The notes beneath the pieces were generated by a model. The model made no database searches, was not told the DNA's origin, and saw only the letters and a program-made list of their open reading frames with translations. A stretch of DNA of 64,000 nt from Isoetes taiwanensis (Eukaryota > Streptophyta > Lycopodiopsida > Isoetales > Isoetaceae): contig JAJEKV010000005.1 in the NCBI GenBank assembly GCA_021234155.1, positions 17,406,089-17,470,088 on the forward strand. Reading direction: 5' to 3'. Position numbers and translations under genes: made by a program. Numbering within the stretch: position 1 is the first letter of the stretch; each line of letters starts with the position of its first letter. This document shows positions 12,165 through 24,506 of the stretch, piece after piece.

Positions 12165-15100
12165 AATTCTGGAATCTCGCGGGCAACGGTGATGGATCTC
12201 TATCATCTTCCCTCATGGAGACATGGGAGTATGCCGGATACTGTGCTACCCGACGGTCGTTACTAACATTTCGGCCTTCAATAATTGTGACAGATAAATG
12301 TGGTCAGCGGTGGAGTGCGGTTTGCTACTACCTGACAACCTTGGCAATATCTCGCCATCTCTCCGTACATTTAGCCAGACACAACCGTAATTTCGGTTCG
12401 GTGATAATACGTAACCTCTCGTCAAGTATTTCACGCAGACAAAGACCTTCTATCGCGTATCTACCCCATGCGTGATAGGATGGACCCGTATGTCGCATCT
12501 ATATGATGACATACAAAGAAGATCAGCTTGGGTAGGGTCGCCCTTCTTGGAGATTTCCCACGTACCTGGACAGAGGAGTGTTCTATGCGACTTTGACTTC
12601 CCTCACCGACGATGTCCTCATAGTTTACGCCAAGCAGTAAGTAGCCCGCCGCTGGTCGGATGACACGTACCTGTGCCACTCGCTTTGAAGCGCACATTGC
12701 TCCCCGCTATGCGGCATTTTGACTTGATAATTTGCAATGGCCTTTCACAAGGCCCGATTCTCGCTGGGCGCAAAATGCGCGTATCAGTGATAACTGGTGG
12801 GGGAGGGCCCCTAGTGGTGGACTATGTGCTCAGGTTGCGCAAGACATAACTCACCCCCACCAAGCTCGTAAGTACAGATAATGATGAGGAGGTCACTCGC
12901 ATCACCTCCCACTTCACGCCTTGGACTGGTTTGGCGAAATGCTGTAACTCCCTCACTTATGCCTCTTCCGCCTGAGACCCCACCACATGCAGCAGAGACT
13001 ACGCCGACGCCTGCGAACGCCTCCCGCAGACTAGGAGCAGCTTGCATTGCACTTCACCGGGACTTTCGCCATTACGGATGCGCAAATGGACAGTACTGCA
13101 CTCTCAAGGTCAGCCAGTGGTCGTAAGAATATTCCCGCTGCAGAATCGATGGTTTGATGCTGACTGGCAGAAGAACGCTAAGCCGCACCACACATCCCGA
13201 TCCGTGTAATTCATAGCCACTGATACGCGACCGCCCATCCGGGCGACACAAAGGCCAAGACTGCTGCCAAGCATCGTGGGGAGATGTGTTCTACTGGCCG
13301 ATACACTCATATCCTCAACTCAACAGTGCGCTTCCGGGCGGCCAACCCCTGCCTCAGACATCACACCCGGGCAGCGGGGAACAAGATTTTGCAAAGCAGC
13401 CTCTATGACCTGTGTGGACGCCAGACGCCTATACCCCCCACAGATGGCTCCCCCCATTGGTTCTCGTGGATGAGGATGTTGAGGAGGGCCCTCGTGAACG
13501 GCTAGCTACCGGGAAAGGCAACACCTCGGCGGTATGCGTGCCGAAGCATTCAAGTGGGTGCGCGTACCGCCAGGTCACCTTCTCTCATCTCTGCTCAATG
13601 GCGAGCATTGCAGAGGGTTTCCCCATAATGGACCATGCTGTGGTTGTTCCCATTCTAATGCCGCACCCACACCGCCCGCACAATTACCGGACACCATGGT
13701 CGGCCAAGATTTTGCCAAATCAAGGGTCGGCATTCTCGAGCAAGAGCTGACCACCGGGCGTATACGGATGCGGGCCCCTCACACAAAGGGAAAGCCAATC
13801 TTCACCAACGCATTGGACTATATCTCTTTACGCCGGGCGTAATCGATTGAAGATGTTCCTAAATCACCTACTGGACTTGTATTGCCGCTTTGGTGTGGAC
13901 TTCGCAGTGCTTTTGATACGGCCCCTCGAAAAGTTGTGGGCTGGTGATCATACAATCAGCTCCTACCGTAAGTAATGCCATATATGTGTTGTATGAGAGT
14001 TGTTTGGCAGGATGCGCCGACGGGCCAAGCATTTACCAAGAGGTACGGGTCCTGGCAGGTTGCCCCTCTCTCGGCCATTTTTTGGCCTCTACATTGACGC
14101 CAGAGCCTTGGCTTATCGAGCATGGGGGATGGCATACATCTTTTTGCACTGTGTCATCCGCCAGCTCATCTATGCGACGATGTTGGCTCATTGCCCACAC
14201 CCCCCGATATGCAGCCTCACCGATGCCCTAGACACATTTTGTCGCCGCCAAGACATGCGCTAACCAATCAAGACCGACTGTGGTTCTATATCCTCTTCAC
14301 GCTACCCCATGCCTCCCGCGACTCACATATTGGGGGGGCCCAGGCGCCACGCCCACCTACAAGTACCTAGGGGTGGAGTTCCCTCCTCGGCCTGGCCAGA
14401 GCCTTATCCGCTTAAGTGTGACAAAGAGTCGGAAAGGCTTTATGCAATGCGTAACAATGGCCACCAAAAGTGTGAGCTATATGATTGGGGCCATCAACAC
14501 ATCCGCTCCGCACCGGGTCTAGCTCGGCCCTCCTCAGACACGGCCTAGGTTTAAAAATCTTGGCCAGCCTTTGACGCATCTGAATGACTTTGGAGCAGTG
14601 TATGCATTTTTGCACGGGCACTTGGGGTGAAACCTTCAAATTTCTAATGCATTCTCACAGCAAGTGAACTGATTCTTACGCCGCTCAGCCGTGGCAAAAT
14701 TTTGATAGACACATCACCATTTTCAAAGTGAAGCCGCCATGGGTGATGCTCTACCCCGCGACCGGCTTCTACACCGTGGCCATGAGTCCAAGCAGCCGGG
14801 CTTAGGGCCCTCGCTGAGGGGTAAGAGAGATCGCTGGTTCTCAGATGGAACGTGCAGAGCATGTGGGGATAAGCAGATAAATGTATGCCAGCTTACGATC
14901 GTGATGTACCGCGAGAGTACCTTAGATGCTTGTTTCTCGCGTTTTCCGACCCCATTGCTCTTGTGAGCAGTCAAAATGGCCCATTACAAGGAGCGCATTA
15001 ATATCAACCTCTGCGTTAGCCCGAGGCCCACAAAATTACCTCGCCGCTCCAAATGCCTCGAAAAGCGCAGCTCATTGCCTCCATTCAGCATTGTGCCCAC

Positions 15101-15464
15101 CCACCTCGCGATCGGTGACCTGATCGGGGAGCCCCGCCGTGACGCTCGCTGGGCAGCTCGCCAAACGGTGCCGCTTGAGGATGAGTCTCACACTTTCCAG
15201 AGTTGCCCAAATAGTTTCCAAATGATTCGGGCCGACACGCCCTTAGTACCTACCGACGCGTTCTTGCATTTGCCGGCGAACACACCGTCAAGACGCGTCT
15301 CCGGGGTCATAAGCATCCAAAGGTAATCGACCCGCGAGGTCACCTTTGCCCCGCACCGGGTCAGTCTCACGACCAGGCACTACGGGGTGGTGCATGACCT
15401 ATATATTGGGATGTTTCAGATTTTATATGATTAGCATGCCTTTGTCACAGCCCGTCGATTGTCG

Positions 15465-15515
15465 CCACCTGCTTTTTCCTCTAAACCTTTCTGGGCTGGG
15501 GTTTTAATCCGCAAG
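15465..15515 (+). other. LINE 3'-end structured element, copy b
   Basis: AAACC at 15483-15487 can pair with GGTTT near 15500. The preceding TTTTTCCTCT half is eroded compared with the copies at 37993 and 46513, and no outer stem is obvious. It is followed by the shared phrase at 15547-15567 and the TTCC repeat that ends the LINE. Confidence 0.5.
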
Positions 15516-15612
15516 TAATCCGGGCTTGTCGCTGCTTTGTATTGGGTCCCATAGACCGATTGGTCTCCTCGGACGAAGCAAAAAGTAACTTCCTTCCTTC
15601 CTTCCTTCTATG

Positions 15613-16828
15613 TTGCTTTTTTTTATTTGTGGTAGAGGTTGGTAACTCTAGAGCACCGTATTTATCGGACACTGTTATAGCCACGGGCATTTTTGACATG
15701 TTATAGCCAGGCCAAAAAAATACAGTTCGTTTTTGTGGACTTATGGATTTTTTTGCCATTTAAGGCTGGCTATGCCCACGTCCAACATTTACCGCGATGG
15801 ACTCTAGAGGCAGAGGGGTCGGAATTGGCATCCTCCACTTATTTTCTGGTTATGATTGAATGTCAGAATTTGCGTCTGCAAAAGTGACGGAAGAAGATTT
15901 TTTGTATACTGGTCCCGGCTTTGAGATTCTGAAATTAGTTGTCTTTGCCTTTGAAGCTCTGCTGCTTTTGGGCTTTGCAAATTTGAAGCATTTGCATTAG
16001 ATCTCGTAGTTCTCAGTGTCCGAATCGGAGATTTTGGCATTTGTCCATGCATGTTTGATGGCTGAAGCATCTACGCCTTGGTCCTTTCTTCCCTGTTCTA
16101 TGATTCCTGGGTCCTTTACAGCATTCTGTGCTATTGCACTTGACTAGACTGATAATAGTCTTTAATTTATTATCTCCGATCCGAAGACCCGACATGGATT
16201 CCAATTTGATATCTTGATGTTTTTTCATTTCAAACTCTGCTGTCAGTGCAAATTCTTGCATGCTGCATGAATGGTACAATTGAATTCAAGTTCAAGGCTG
16301 CGATTTTCTTAGCAGCTGAGATTCGTTCAGCAAGGTTGTAAAGACCTGTCGATCCTTTCATTCTTCTTTGTATAGAAAAATGGCCCAGTGTCATGCAGAA
16401 TGTAAGAAGGCTGCTGGTGGGTTTGATTTATATGGTGGTGTTTTCAGCGATAAATTATACCGAAGAGTGGATTCTCCTTTTCTTTTTCCTTTATGCTATG
16501 CGGAGGGTCAGGTTTGGGCTGGATTGCATGCATGACGTCTTTCTTTGGCAATGCTTGGAGCGCAAAGAACTATGCATAGAGTAAATTATATATGTTTTGA
16601 TGAGAGCTTTGGAAATGCTTGCATAAGATACAAGGTACTGCTAAGTTATCCAATCATGCATTGACACATCTCCCAGACATGTCGGTCCAAAACAAAATGG
16701 TAAACAGATATGGGTCGATTAGACTGCCGTCGCTGTTTTTCTTTTGAATTCCATCCTGAAAGGTGTTAATACTAATCTCATATACCAAGACGCAGCACGC
16801 CTCGAGTCACTTACATATTCATAATGAA
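15613..16828. other. Spacer downstream of the helicase gene
   Basis: No gene is seen. It contains GTTATAGCCA twice near 15.67 and 15.70 kb and ordinary AT-rich sequence. Its right part should include the 3' UTR of the minus-strand helicase gene, which stops at 16829. Confidence 0.5.
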
Positions 16829-19800
16829 TTACTTCTTTCCCATCTGGTTGATGATATCCTGCATTTCGTCTTCATTTTCTTTCGGCGTAGAGCAACCTCT
16901 ATATGCTTTATTGGCTATGCAGTAAGAAATGAGGGCGCCCCAGTGTTTGGCCTGGCAGGAAAGTCAAACGGTTAAGAATATATCTTAAAAATTATAAGAA
17001 TGATACATAATAAGGGCACTAACCTTATACAAGACATATGGGTTCCCTATGACAATCAACAGAGCCTTGGCACGGGTGATGGCAACATTGAATCGTTTTG
17101 GGTTGGAAAGAAACCCTATATCGTGTTCCTTGTCAAACTCGAGAAATTCTGTATATGTCCGAACTGTGGATATGATTATCACACGTTTTTCCTGGCCCTG
17201 AAATTGTTCCACACTCCCCACTTTAATGTCAGCCAGATTTGCTGCAGCAAGGGCATTTTTTATTTTCATCACTTGCTGACTGTATGGGGCGATAATACCA
17301 ATGTCATTGTTGGTAACTCTGCTGACCTTAAACTCTTTCAACTTTTTCACCATTTCCATCACTTTGCTCACTTCTTGAGGATTAAACCAAGAAGGACTGC
17401 TTCCCTCTCTCTTGTTGCTGCCTTCTAATCCAAAAAAAAGTAAGGGAAATTTCTGGTTTTGTAGTTCATCCCAATCACAGAGCGAATAAACTGAATTATC
17501 TGCACAAGCTACCAGGTCTCCACTGTAGAAGAGCTTTGAAGGAAGATCCAGTATATTTGGATGGGACCTATAATTTTTAACCAGCCTCATAATATACTTA
17601 GAATCTCCATTTTCAACGTGACTATAAAGCGGAAATGTTACTAAACGTTCCAAAAGTGATTTTTCAAGGCCAAACATTCTGGCTATTGGAGATCTTATGA
17701 CAGGTCCAAGTTGCTGAGGATCACCTGCAAGCACTATTACAGTTTCCGAGGTTGCTAGATTTGCAATAGGAATTAGTGAATCCGGTTCTGTCGCTTGGCC
17801 AGCCTCATCTAGAAAAATGTGACTGAAGTGTCCACAGGGTATTCCCTGAGCATCAAGCAGCCCAGAGCTCAAATAGGTTGATATGATCAACTTATATTTC
17901 ATCAATTCTTTCATATTAGGACAGCTGAAGAAATCTGAGTTCACTGTGGAGCAAAAAGGAAGCAGGTGACTGGGAACATCTGTTATTGGACGGGTGTAAG
18001 CATTCAGCCTAAGTATATCCCGTTCCTGTATGATCCCAATTAACCTCTCCAAGATCAGATCAGATGCACCGTTTGAGGGGGCACAAGCAAGAATCACAGC
18101 TTTTGGATCACTTCTGTGAATTTGAAGGATAGCTTCTACTAATGTAACAGTCTTTCCAGTTCCAGGGGGTCCTAAGATAATGTATGGTGATCCTCCACTT
18201 TTGTTCATTATGTTGGCAACAGCTGTGGTCTGTTCCAGATTAATCAGACGGTTGAAAGGTGCAAAATGCCTTTGTTCATTTCGACGTTGCTTCTCATCAC
18301 TTATAAACTTGGGAAAAAGTATGTGATTCAGTCTCTTGCTATGATATACAGCATCATGTGCACGTCTCATATTAATCCTTCCGAAGGAGAACCTGATGTC
18401 AAATCGTTGATTTGAAACAAAGGCCTTAAAAAATGATCGACCAAACTTAACATGAATTTCATCTGCAAGCACAGAGCAGATGAATCCCTGCAAGCAAAGA
18501 AGCAAGATTAGTTTTATCACAACTGTAGACTAGAAGAATAAAATAGCCACAGGCACTGATTCGATACCAATGAATAAAGGAATATTAGTTTTCTCCTGTT
18601 GTATGAAAATAAGTAAACAGTTGAGGCATCATTATCGACTTTCCTTAAACTTTGCTGGGACCATAATACATAATGATCATGTCCTTTTTGCACTTCTTCA
18701 TGATAGCCTGAGACTTATTAATTTGATTTTGAGTTCAGTTAAATGATGTAATCTAAGGAGCTTCGGGCTTGAACATTGAAGACAAGAAATCTGAATCACA
18801 TTAACGCAACTGAAAGAAAGTTAAGAGGGAATGGTACTAACCTGGTATTCTAAATTAGCAGTATTAGTATATCGAGCATAGACCATGTCTCGATAAACCA
18901 ACGAGGGACGTTTTTCCAATAAACCGGTGACCTTTAGAGCTAAGAGATCACCATGAACAATACTCATCTGGACATTTTGTTGATCGTAAGCTCGGATATC
19001 TTCCTGCAATATGCAATTCAGAATTAGAAAACTCACATTATTAAGCACACGATAACCAATGCGACAAGATATCTAACAATAGTCTAAACAAGAAAGGCAT
19101 CTCATACACAAAATAGTCAGAATTGTTTTGAAGAAGCTGACGGTCAACTAACTTATACATGTCATCTGTTCTATTTCTGGTAGTTGGTCATCATCTACAC
19201 AACAAAATATTGGTAGACTTATCCGTAAAACTTTGAAGATTACAATAGACTGTTGTACGTCAAAGTAGAATTCTGTTAATGCAGCCACATTTCAGATAAA
19301 CACCCTCATAATGTAATAATGTTTTAATTAACAGAATATACAAAATATGTGTACCATCTTCGCAAATGATGGCCGAGAAATGTGCGATTTCTTCTTTTCT
19401 TTTAATTTTATCATCGTTTCTAAACAGATGTCGACACTCAGTATATAACTATCTAAAGAGAACAATACAAATTGTGATCTGTCGGTGTTATATCACAACC
19501 TTTCTATTATTATTATTATTTATTTTCATTCCAGATAATTTTGACGAGAGTGAGATAATTAAAAGCATGAACCAACATTCAGGCAGCAGTCCAAGTCATT
19601 ACCTGCATTTGCAGCTCCTCAATGTACAGGAGCATGGAGAAGAACTCGACATAATTACTTAGTGAAAGCTCCTGCCGAAATGTTGGTAATTTCGTCTTCT
19701 TGAAAGCAACCCATCTGGGAACAGCATATTGCGGTAATACTCTACTGATCTGCAGTGAAGGAGGTGGTTGTCCTCGAACTATCTTTCTGGCTGGTGGAAG

Positions 19801-20424
19801 GCGTGGAGATCTCCGTTTGTAAGGTTCACTTGGTGCCGAATCCTTCGAATATGTATCTTCGCCCATCAAAGCCACATGACATGAAATGACGCATTCTTCA
19901 AACTGGCATAACAGAGTAGCTTTATGTATGCTTGCTTGCAATCCATGGCATGATACATTTACTCTGAAAGGACAACTTGGATCAAGTATCCAGGGCCCCT
20001 GAAGCTGTGTTTCAGCCTCACCTTTGCAAACAGTTCTGAGATTCTCGTCCCTAGAAGGCTGTAAAGTGGACAAAGAAAATGCCCCATACGGCTTAACGTA
20101 AATCAGCTTTACATTTTGCAACTTTTCTGGTGATGTTCCATTGTTCACTACCAAGATTGTATCACTTACGACCTCTCCAATTTTGATCAGCTGATCCTTG
20201 TCCTTCTTAAATGGTGGAGAAACGGATATATCCGACTTCTTTTTCTGATCTGATCTAGTTTCTTTCGATGGCACGGACTGTTTGGGTGCTGAAATTTTAA
20301 AAGGACTTCCCAAACTCCCCCTTGAATATGGCATTGCCTTCGATCGGCAGAACAGCTGCTGAAGCAGTTCATATCTGTTGGTTTGCACCCAAATAGGTCC
20401 GCAGGAATCCTTATTTTCTTTCAT
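16829..20424 (-). CDS. SDE3: SDE3/MOV10-type superfamily-1 RNA helicase
   Basis: Four exons on the minus strand: 20424-19603, 19003-18842, 18487-17024 and 16951-16829. All junctions are GT-AG and in phase 0, giving 856 aa. Motifs are Walker A GPPGTGKT (about residue 434), DEAGQ (555), GDPQQLGP (583), VEQFQGQEK (754) and NVAITRAK (795). The N-terminal part with PPFKKDKD and the short C-terminus (YCIANKAYRGC) follow Arabidopsis SDE3, whose long Gly/Asn/Trp tail is missing here. SDE3 family members are RNA helicases of the Upf1-like group that act with Argonautes in amplification of RNA silencing. The ATG at 20424 is the first in frame; a 5' UTR intron is possible. The gene looks intact and is transcribed away from the VTI1-like gene. 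Confidence 0.96.
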
Positions 20425-21739
20425 CTTTTAGGCAATAAGAAACCTATTAAAATCTTGATTGTTATCCGTGAATCCCAGCAAGCTTTTGACATCTACACTC
20501 TAAGAAGACAAATTATTCTTCCATTCCTAGGCATTTGCCCTGCTACGTAATGATATAGATACAAGCAGTCAACAGGCAAAATTTCTGTAAGAGTGCATGA
20601 AGCCAAATCAAAACCGTCGAAGGACACAGGATGAAAATGAGAATGAATGAAGAAGACAGCGAAGCGTAAGGAAGAGCTACAAACTAGTGCATATCTAAAT
20701 CTTATGAGGGAACAGAGCCCACAAAAGGAAGTCCGGGCAGCCAGTGTCGAAATCGAGTAAAGAAGCTGATTTCAGCGCCGCGCCATAGCCACCGGCGGAA
20801 AGAGAACATGAACGTAGCAATTTGCCGCCAAGTTGATGTACTGAGGGGGGATAACGGGAATCGGTAATTCACGCCCTATATTACTGGTTATTTTACTGGT
20901 TATTACTGGTAAAGCCAAGAGTAGACGGTTTCGCCTGGTAACGTAAATGTTCCCTAGACCACCCTATGATTTCCGCTTTTTTTCTTGTATTTTTAATTCT
21001 GGGTAATTTTTGGGTTGCCCCTAGGGGGGCAAACCCTTGTTTATGTGGGTTTATGGCATATCCTAAGTATATGCTAGAATGTACCTAGGATATGCTGATG
21101 ACTGCTCAAAACCTACTATTGGTCAGAAACTCTCGGGTCACTGCTTACGGATCCGGGATGCTCCAACCGAAATAACTGGGCAGGCGGCGACCGAAGATTG
21201 TTGGAGAATCTAGTTCGTCCCTTGAATAGTTCGTCATGTGATTCACAGGAGAGATTCGTTTGGCTAGAGGAGCGGCACAACCAGGAAGCGAGCTTTCTGG
21301 TTATTTTTTGCCTTCACCAAATAGATTGTGGTAGATTCTACCCAGAATTTATTGCTCCTCCTTTGGCGTATAATTTCTGTCCTGCGTTGTTTGTTGATGA
21401 TATGTTGCGATTTTCGGCTTAGAAAGGTAATGATTTTATGCTTCATTGGTTTACCAAATCGAGAAGACAAAATTTGATTATGGCGATTCTACCCTAAATT
21501 TTTGCTTACTTCTTTTGTGCATAATATCCGTCCCCGGGATTAATCCTCAAGTGCGGTCCTTATGTCTGCGAACGCCTTTGTGGCTGTGGACGCCCTAATT
21601 TTGGTCCCACCATGAGCTAGGAGACTGCAGTGATGATGAAAGTTTCGTGTTTGGGATGTTGAGGAGCAAGATCGGTTTTATTTTTGACCCAAATTGACGC
21701 TACAGAGACATAATTCCTCTAGTCTGTTTTGTACAAGTC
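20425..21739. promoter_or_regulatory. Shared divergent promoter region, SDE3 / VTI1-like
   Basis: The 1.3 kb between two divergent start codons should hold both promoters and 5' UTRs. It contains a triple TTACTGGTTA-like repeat at 20881-20913 and a hairpin at 21012-21035 (GGGTTGCCCC/GGGGC-AAACCC). That hairpin resembles the one at 55165-55186, so a small repeat element may have inserted here. No clear TATA box was picked out. Confidence 0.45.
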
Positions 21740-24010
21740 ATGGCCGCTGTCTTTGAAGATTATGAACGGCAGCACTGTGATATGTTCGCCAATCTGTCTC
21801 AACTTTGTGCTACTATTGGCACACTTGATGAAGGTTCAACCTGCATTCCATTTCGATATGAAGTTTTTATGTTTAGTCTTTACCTTTTTCTATGCATATT
21901 TCTTACAAAAATACAAACTGATCGTTACGCATCTATATCTTTTTCTTTGTTTCCAATACAGATAAGAAATGGAAAAAGATGACAGAGCTGAAAACCATGT
22001 TGGATGAAGGAGATTCCTTGGTATGCAATTTATTTGTAACTAATTCATTATGAACTACTTAAGTAGGATTAGTGCACGTAAGCTGGTGCTTATACCACGT
22101 TCACTTTGCCTATGTTTATAGGGGAGTGCCTACTTCTTGTTTGGATTTACTCTATTTGGATTATTCGAAATAAATTATCTGAATGCAAGGTGAATTCTAT
22201 TTTGTAAAATATAGAGAAATGGTTTTTTCTACTTAGTTTGAAACTTCAGTTGAAATCTAAAAATCCTTGATTTCCATACAGATCCGACGGATGGACTTGG
22301 AAGCAAGAAGCCTTCCAAAGAACACGGAGGGCCATTATGCTTGGACGATTAAGGACCCACAAATCAGACTTGAATGGAGTGAAGCGTGAAGTGAAGGCCC
22401 TTGCAGTGATAAAGGATGCAGCTTCATCAAGAGCTCAACTCTTTGATGGAAAAAATAAAGGTTTCCTTGAGGTGAGCTTAGATTTTCCGATTCTTAGTAC
22501 GAAGTTTTTGCAGTTAGTTAATTTACTATAAGCTGAACTGTAAGTCATGACCCATGTTATTGCAAATTGCAAATCAGCTTCTTTCTTTTCAGCTTGGGAA
22601 ACCATTTAGTTTTTATTTTACTAAGCTTTTTCTCCTTTTTTTATTAGTTTGGAAAGGTTCAGCACATCAAATACCAAGTTCCATTTTCCTTTCTATCTTT
22701 TATAATCATAGCATCTATCTTGTATGATGTCTAATATTATCTAGCGATCAAACAAAAGGGTTTAAATTGAAGTATCTGCTTAAGCTATAAATATTGGATA
22801 TGGCTCTCAAGCAAGAGAGAAAAATGTACCTGACGTACTGTATCTTCCCTGCAGGTTTCAGCTGAACAAGATGGGAGGATGAGACTAACAAACGAAAAGT
22901 TAAATGAAAGTGGTTTAAAAATCAAGGACAGCCAGAGAGTAGTTCATGAAACAGAAGAACTAGGTGTTTCTATCCTCCAAGATCTTCATCAGCAGAGGGA
23001 GAGACTTATTCATACAACAAATAGAGTATGTAATCACTCACTATGGAATGACAAGCATGTACAGGCCTTGTCACTAGAAGGTTGTCTATTTAAATTCCTT
23101 AATGCAAAGGGCATAAGGCATTGATTATGCAATGTTATGGGACAATATGATGTTTGAGCATTTGGTAACCAAGGTTATTTACAGCTAATTATTGCAAAAA
23201 TTTCTTGGCAGTTACATGGTATCGATGATAATATTGGGAAAAGCAAAATGATCCTCAGTGCAATGAGTAAGCGGTTGAAGACAAATAAGTGGATATTGAC
23301 TGGTATCATTGGTTTTCTTTTACTCCTCATTATTATTGTTGTATCTTCCAGACCAAAGCGTTCAAAGCATTAGAAGTTATGTACATTCGACTAGATTAAT
23401 GTACAGATTTGCTGTAACTGGTTATGCAGCTTAGTTTTTTGTTTCCTTTTTCCAAAGCAAATAGAATTTATGTACTGTATCTTCCCTGCAGGTGTCAGCA
23501 GAACAAGATGGGAGGATGAGACTAACAAATGAAAAGTTAAATGAAAGTGGTTTAAAAATCAAGGACAGCCAGAGAGTAGTTTATGAAACAGAAGAACTAG
23601 GTGTTTCTATCCTCCAAGATCTTCATCAGCAGAGGGAGAGACTTATTCATACAACAAATAGAGTATGTAATCACTCACTATGGAATGACAAGCATGTACA
23701 GGCCTTGTCACTAGAAGGGTGTCTATTTAAATTCCTTAATGCAAAGGGCATAAGGCATTGATTATGCAATGTTATGGGACAATATGATGTTTGAGCATTT
23801 GGTAACCAAGGTTATTTACAGCTAATTATTGCAAAAATTTCTTGGCAGTTACATGGTGTCGATGATAATATTGGAAAAAGCAAATTGATCCTCAGTGCAA
23901 TGAGTAAGCGGTTGAAGACAAATAAGTGGATATTGACTGGTATCATTGGTTTTCTTTTACTCCTCATTATTATTGTTGTATCTTCCAGACCAAAGCGTTC
24001 AAAGCATTAG
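21740..24010 (+). CDS. VTI1: VTI1-type Qb-SNARE, frameshifted, with duplicated last exons
   Basis: Exons are 21740-21833, 21962-22020, 22282-22471, 22855-23025 and 23212-23373, with a second pair at 23492-23662 and 23849-24010. The product would be 224 aa, the usual plant VTI11/VTI12 length. It has an N-terminal helical domain (MAAVFEDYERQ), a SNARE motif (EELGVSILQDLHQQRERL) and a C-terminal anchor (WILTGIIGFLLLLIIIVV). Family members mediate trans-Golgi, prevacuolar and vacuolar membrane fusion. Exon 3 is 190 nt where 189 is needed. The frame breaks between KNT and RAIMLGRLRT, at about 22324-22329, as if one G had been added. Either the gene is a recent pseudogene, or this is a sequence error, because everything else is conserved. 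Confidence 0.9.
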
Positions 24011-24108
24011 AAGTTATGTACATTCGACTAGATTAATGTACAGATTTGTTGTAACTGGTTATGCAGCTTAGTTTTTTGTTTCCTTTTTCCAAAGCAAATA
24101 GAATTTAT
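22835..24108 (+). repeat. 637-bp tandem duplication of the two last VTI1 exons
   Basis: Unit 1 is 22835-23471 and unit 2 is 23472-24108, with GTAC at each junction. By eye they differ at nine sites (about 1.4%). Each unit carries the branch/acceptor region, exon 4, intron 4, exon 5 with stop codon, and about 100 bp of 3' sequence, so each could serve as the 3' end of the gene. Confidence 0.95.
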
Positions 24109-24352
24109 GTACATTCAACTACATTATTGTTCAGAACTGCTGTAATTCTTTATGCAGCTTAGTTTTCCATTTCATTTTTCCTCCTTAAGAAAGCACACGC
24201 TTTCACACTTCCAAGGCAGACGGGAAAGTCTGTATGTTTAGTTAGGATTCTCACCTATAAACATAATATACAACTTGCATCCTGCCAGTCAAGAGATGTG
24301 TAACCCTCTCATGTGTACCTCTCTCTCGACAGAAAGCATAAGGTGTATTGGA

Positions 24353-24506
24353 TTGTATTGGACTATTGAGATTATGCCCATGACTTAGGCGCATCTCCAT
24401 TAGCGCGATTTCAGGGCTTCACTGTGCCATTGTATTGGACTATTGAGATTATGCCCATGACTTAGGGCGCACCTCCATTAGCCCGATTTCAGGGCTCAAC
24501 TTCGGT
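24353..24506 (+). repeat. Two-copy 77-bp tandem repeat
   Basis: The unit starts TTGTATTGGACTATTGAG and ends near GATTTCAGGGCT; copies start at 24353 and 24430. It lies just downstream of the VTI1-like gene. Nearby are smaller doublets: ACACCAATGTCAAG x2 at 24699-24727 and GTGGTCGTCTTTTGAA x2 at 24887-24919. Confidence 0.85.

Larger units (their letters stand above)
11274..15612 (+). mobile_element. Decayed LINE, copy B (ORF1 + ORF2 remnants)
   Basis: A GC-rich LINE on the plus strand. An ORF1-like protein (11274-12164) is followed by endonuclease-like remnants (near 12.1 kb a frame resembling the SWN start of AP-endonucleases). Reverse-transcriptase blocks at 13.87-14.4 kb include a DF-x-AFDTAPR block split by a missing base near 13.9 kb, a GCPLS-x-LFGLYIDA-like stretch at 14.05-14.1 kb, and TYKYLGVEFPP at 14.36 kb. 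A Cys/His end (CRACG near 14.85 kb, HTFQSCP near 15.19 kb) resembles the C-terminal zinc-knuckle region of L1-like elements. The element ends with the folded tail at 15465-15515, the phrase TCCCATAGACCGATTGGTCTC shared with copy D, and (TTCC)n at 15592-15608. It carries many frameshifts and stops. Confidence 0.75.

Noticed and set aside
23492-23761. Second VTI1 exon unit as an independent gene
   Set aside because: It lacks exons 1-3 and is 98-99% identical to the unit before it, so it is a partial tandem duplication, not a second gene.
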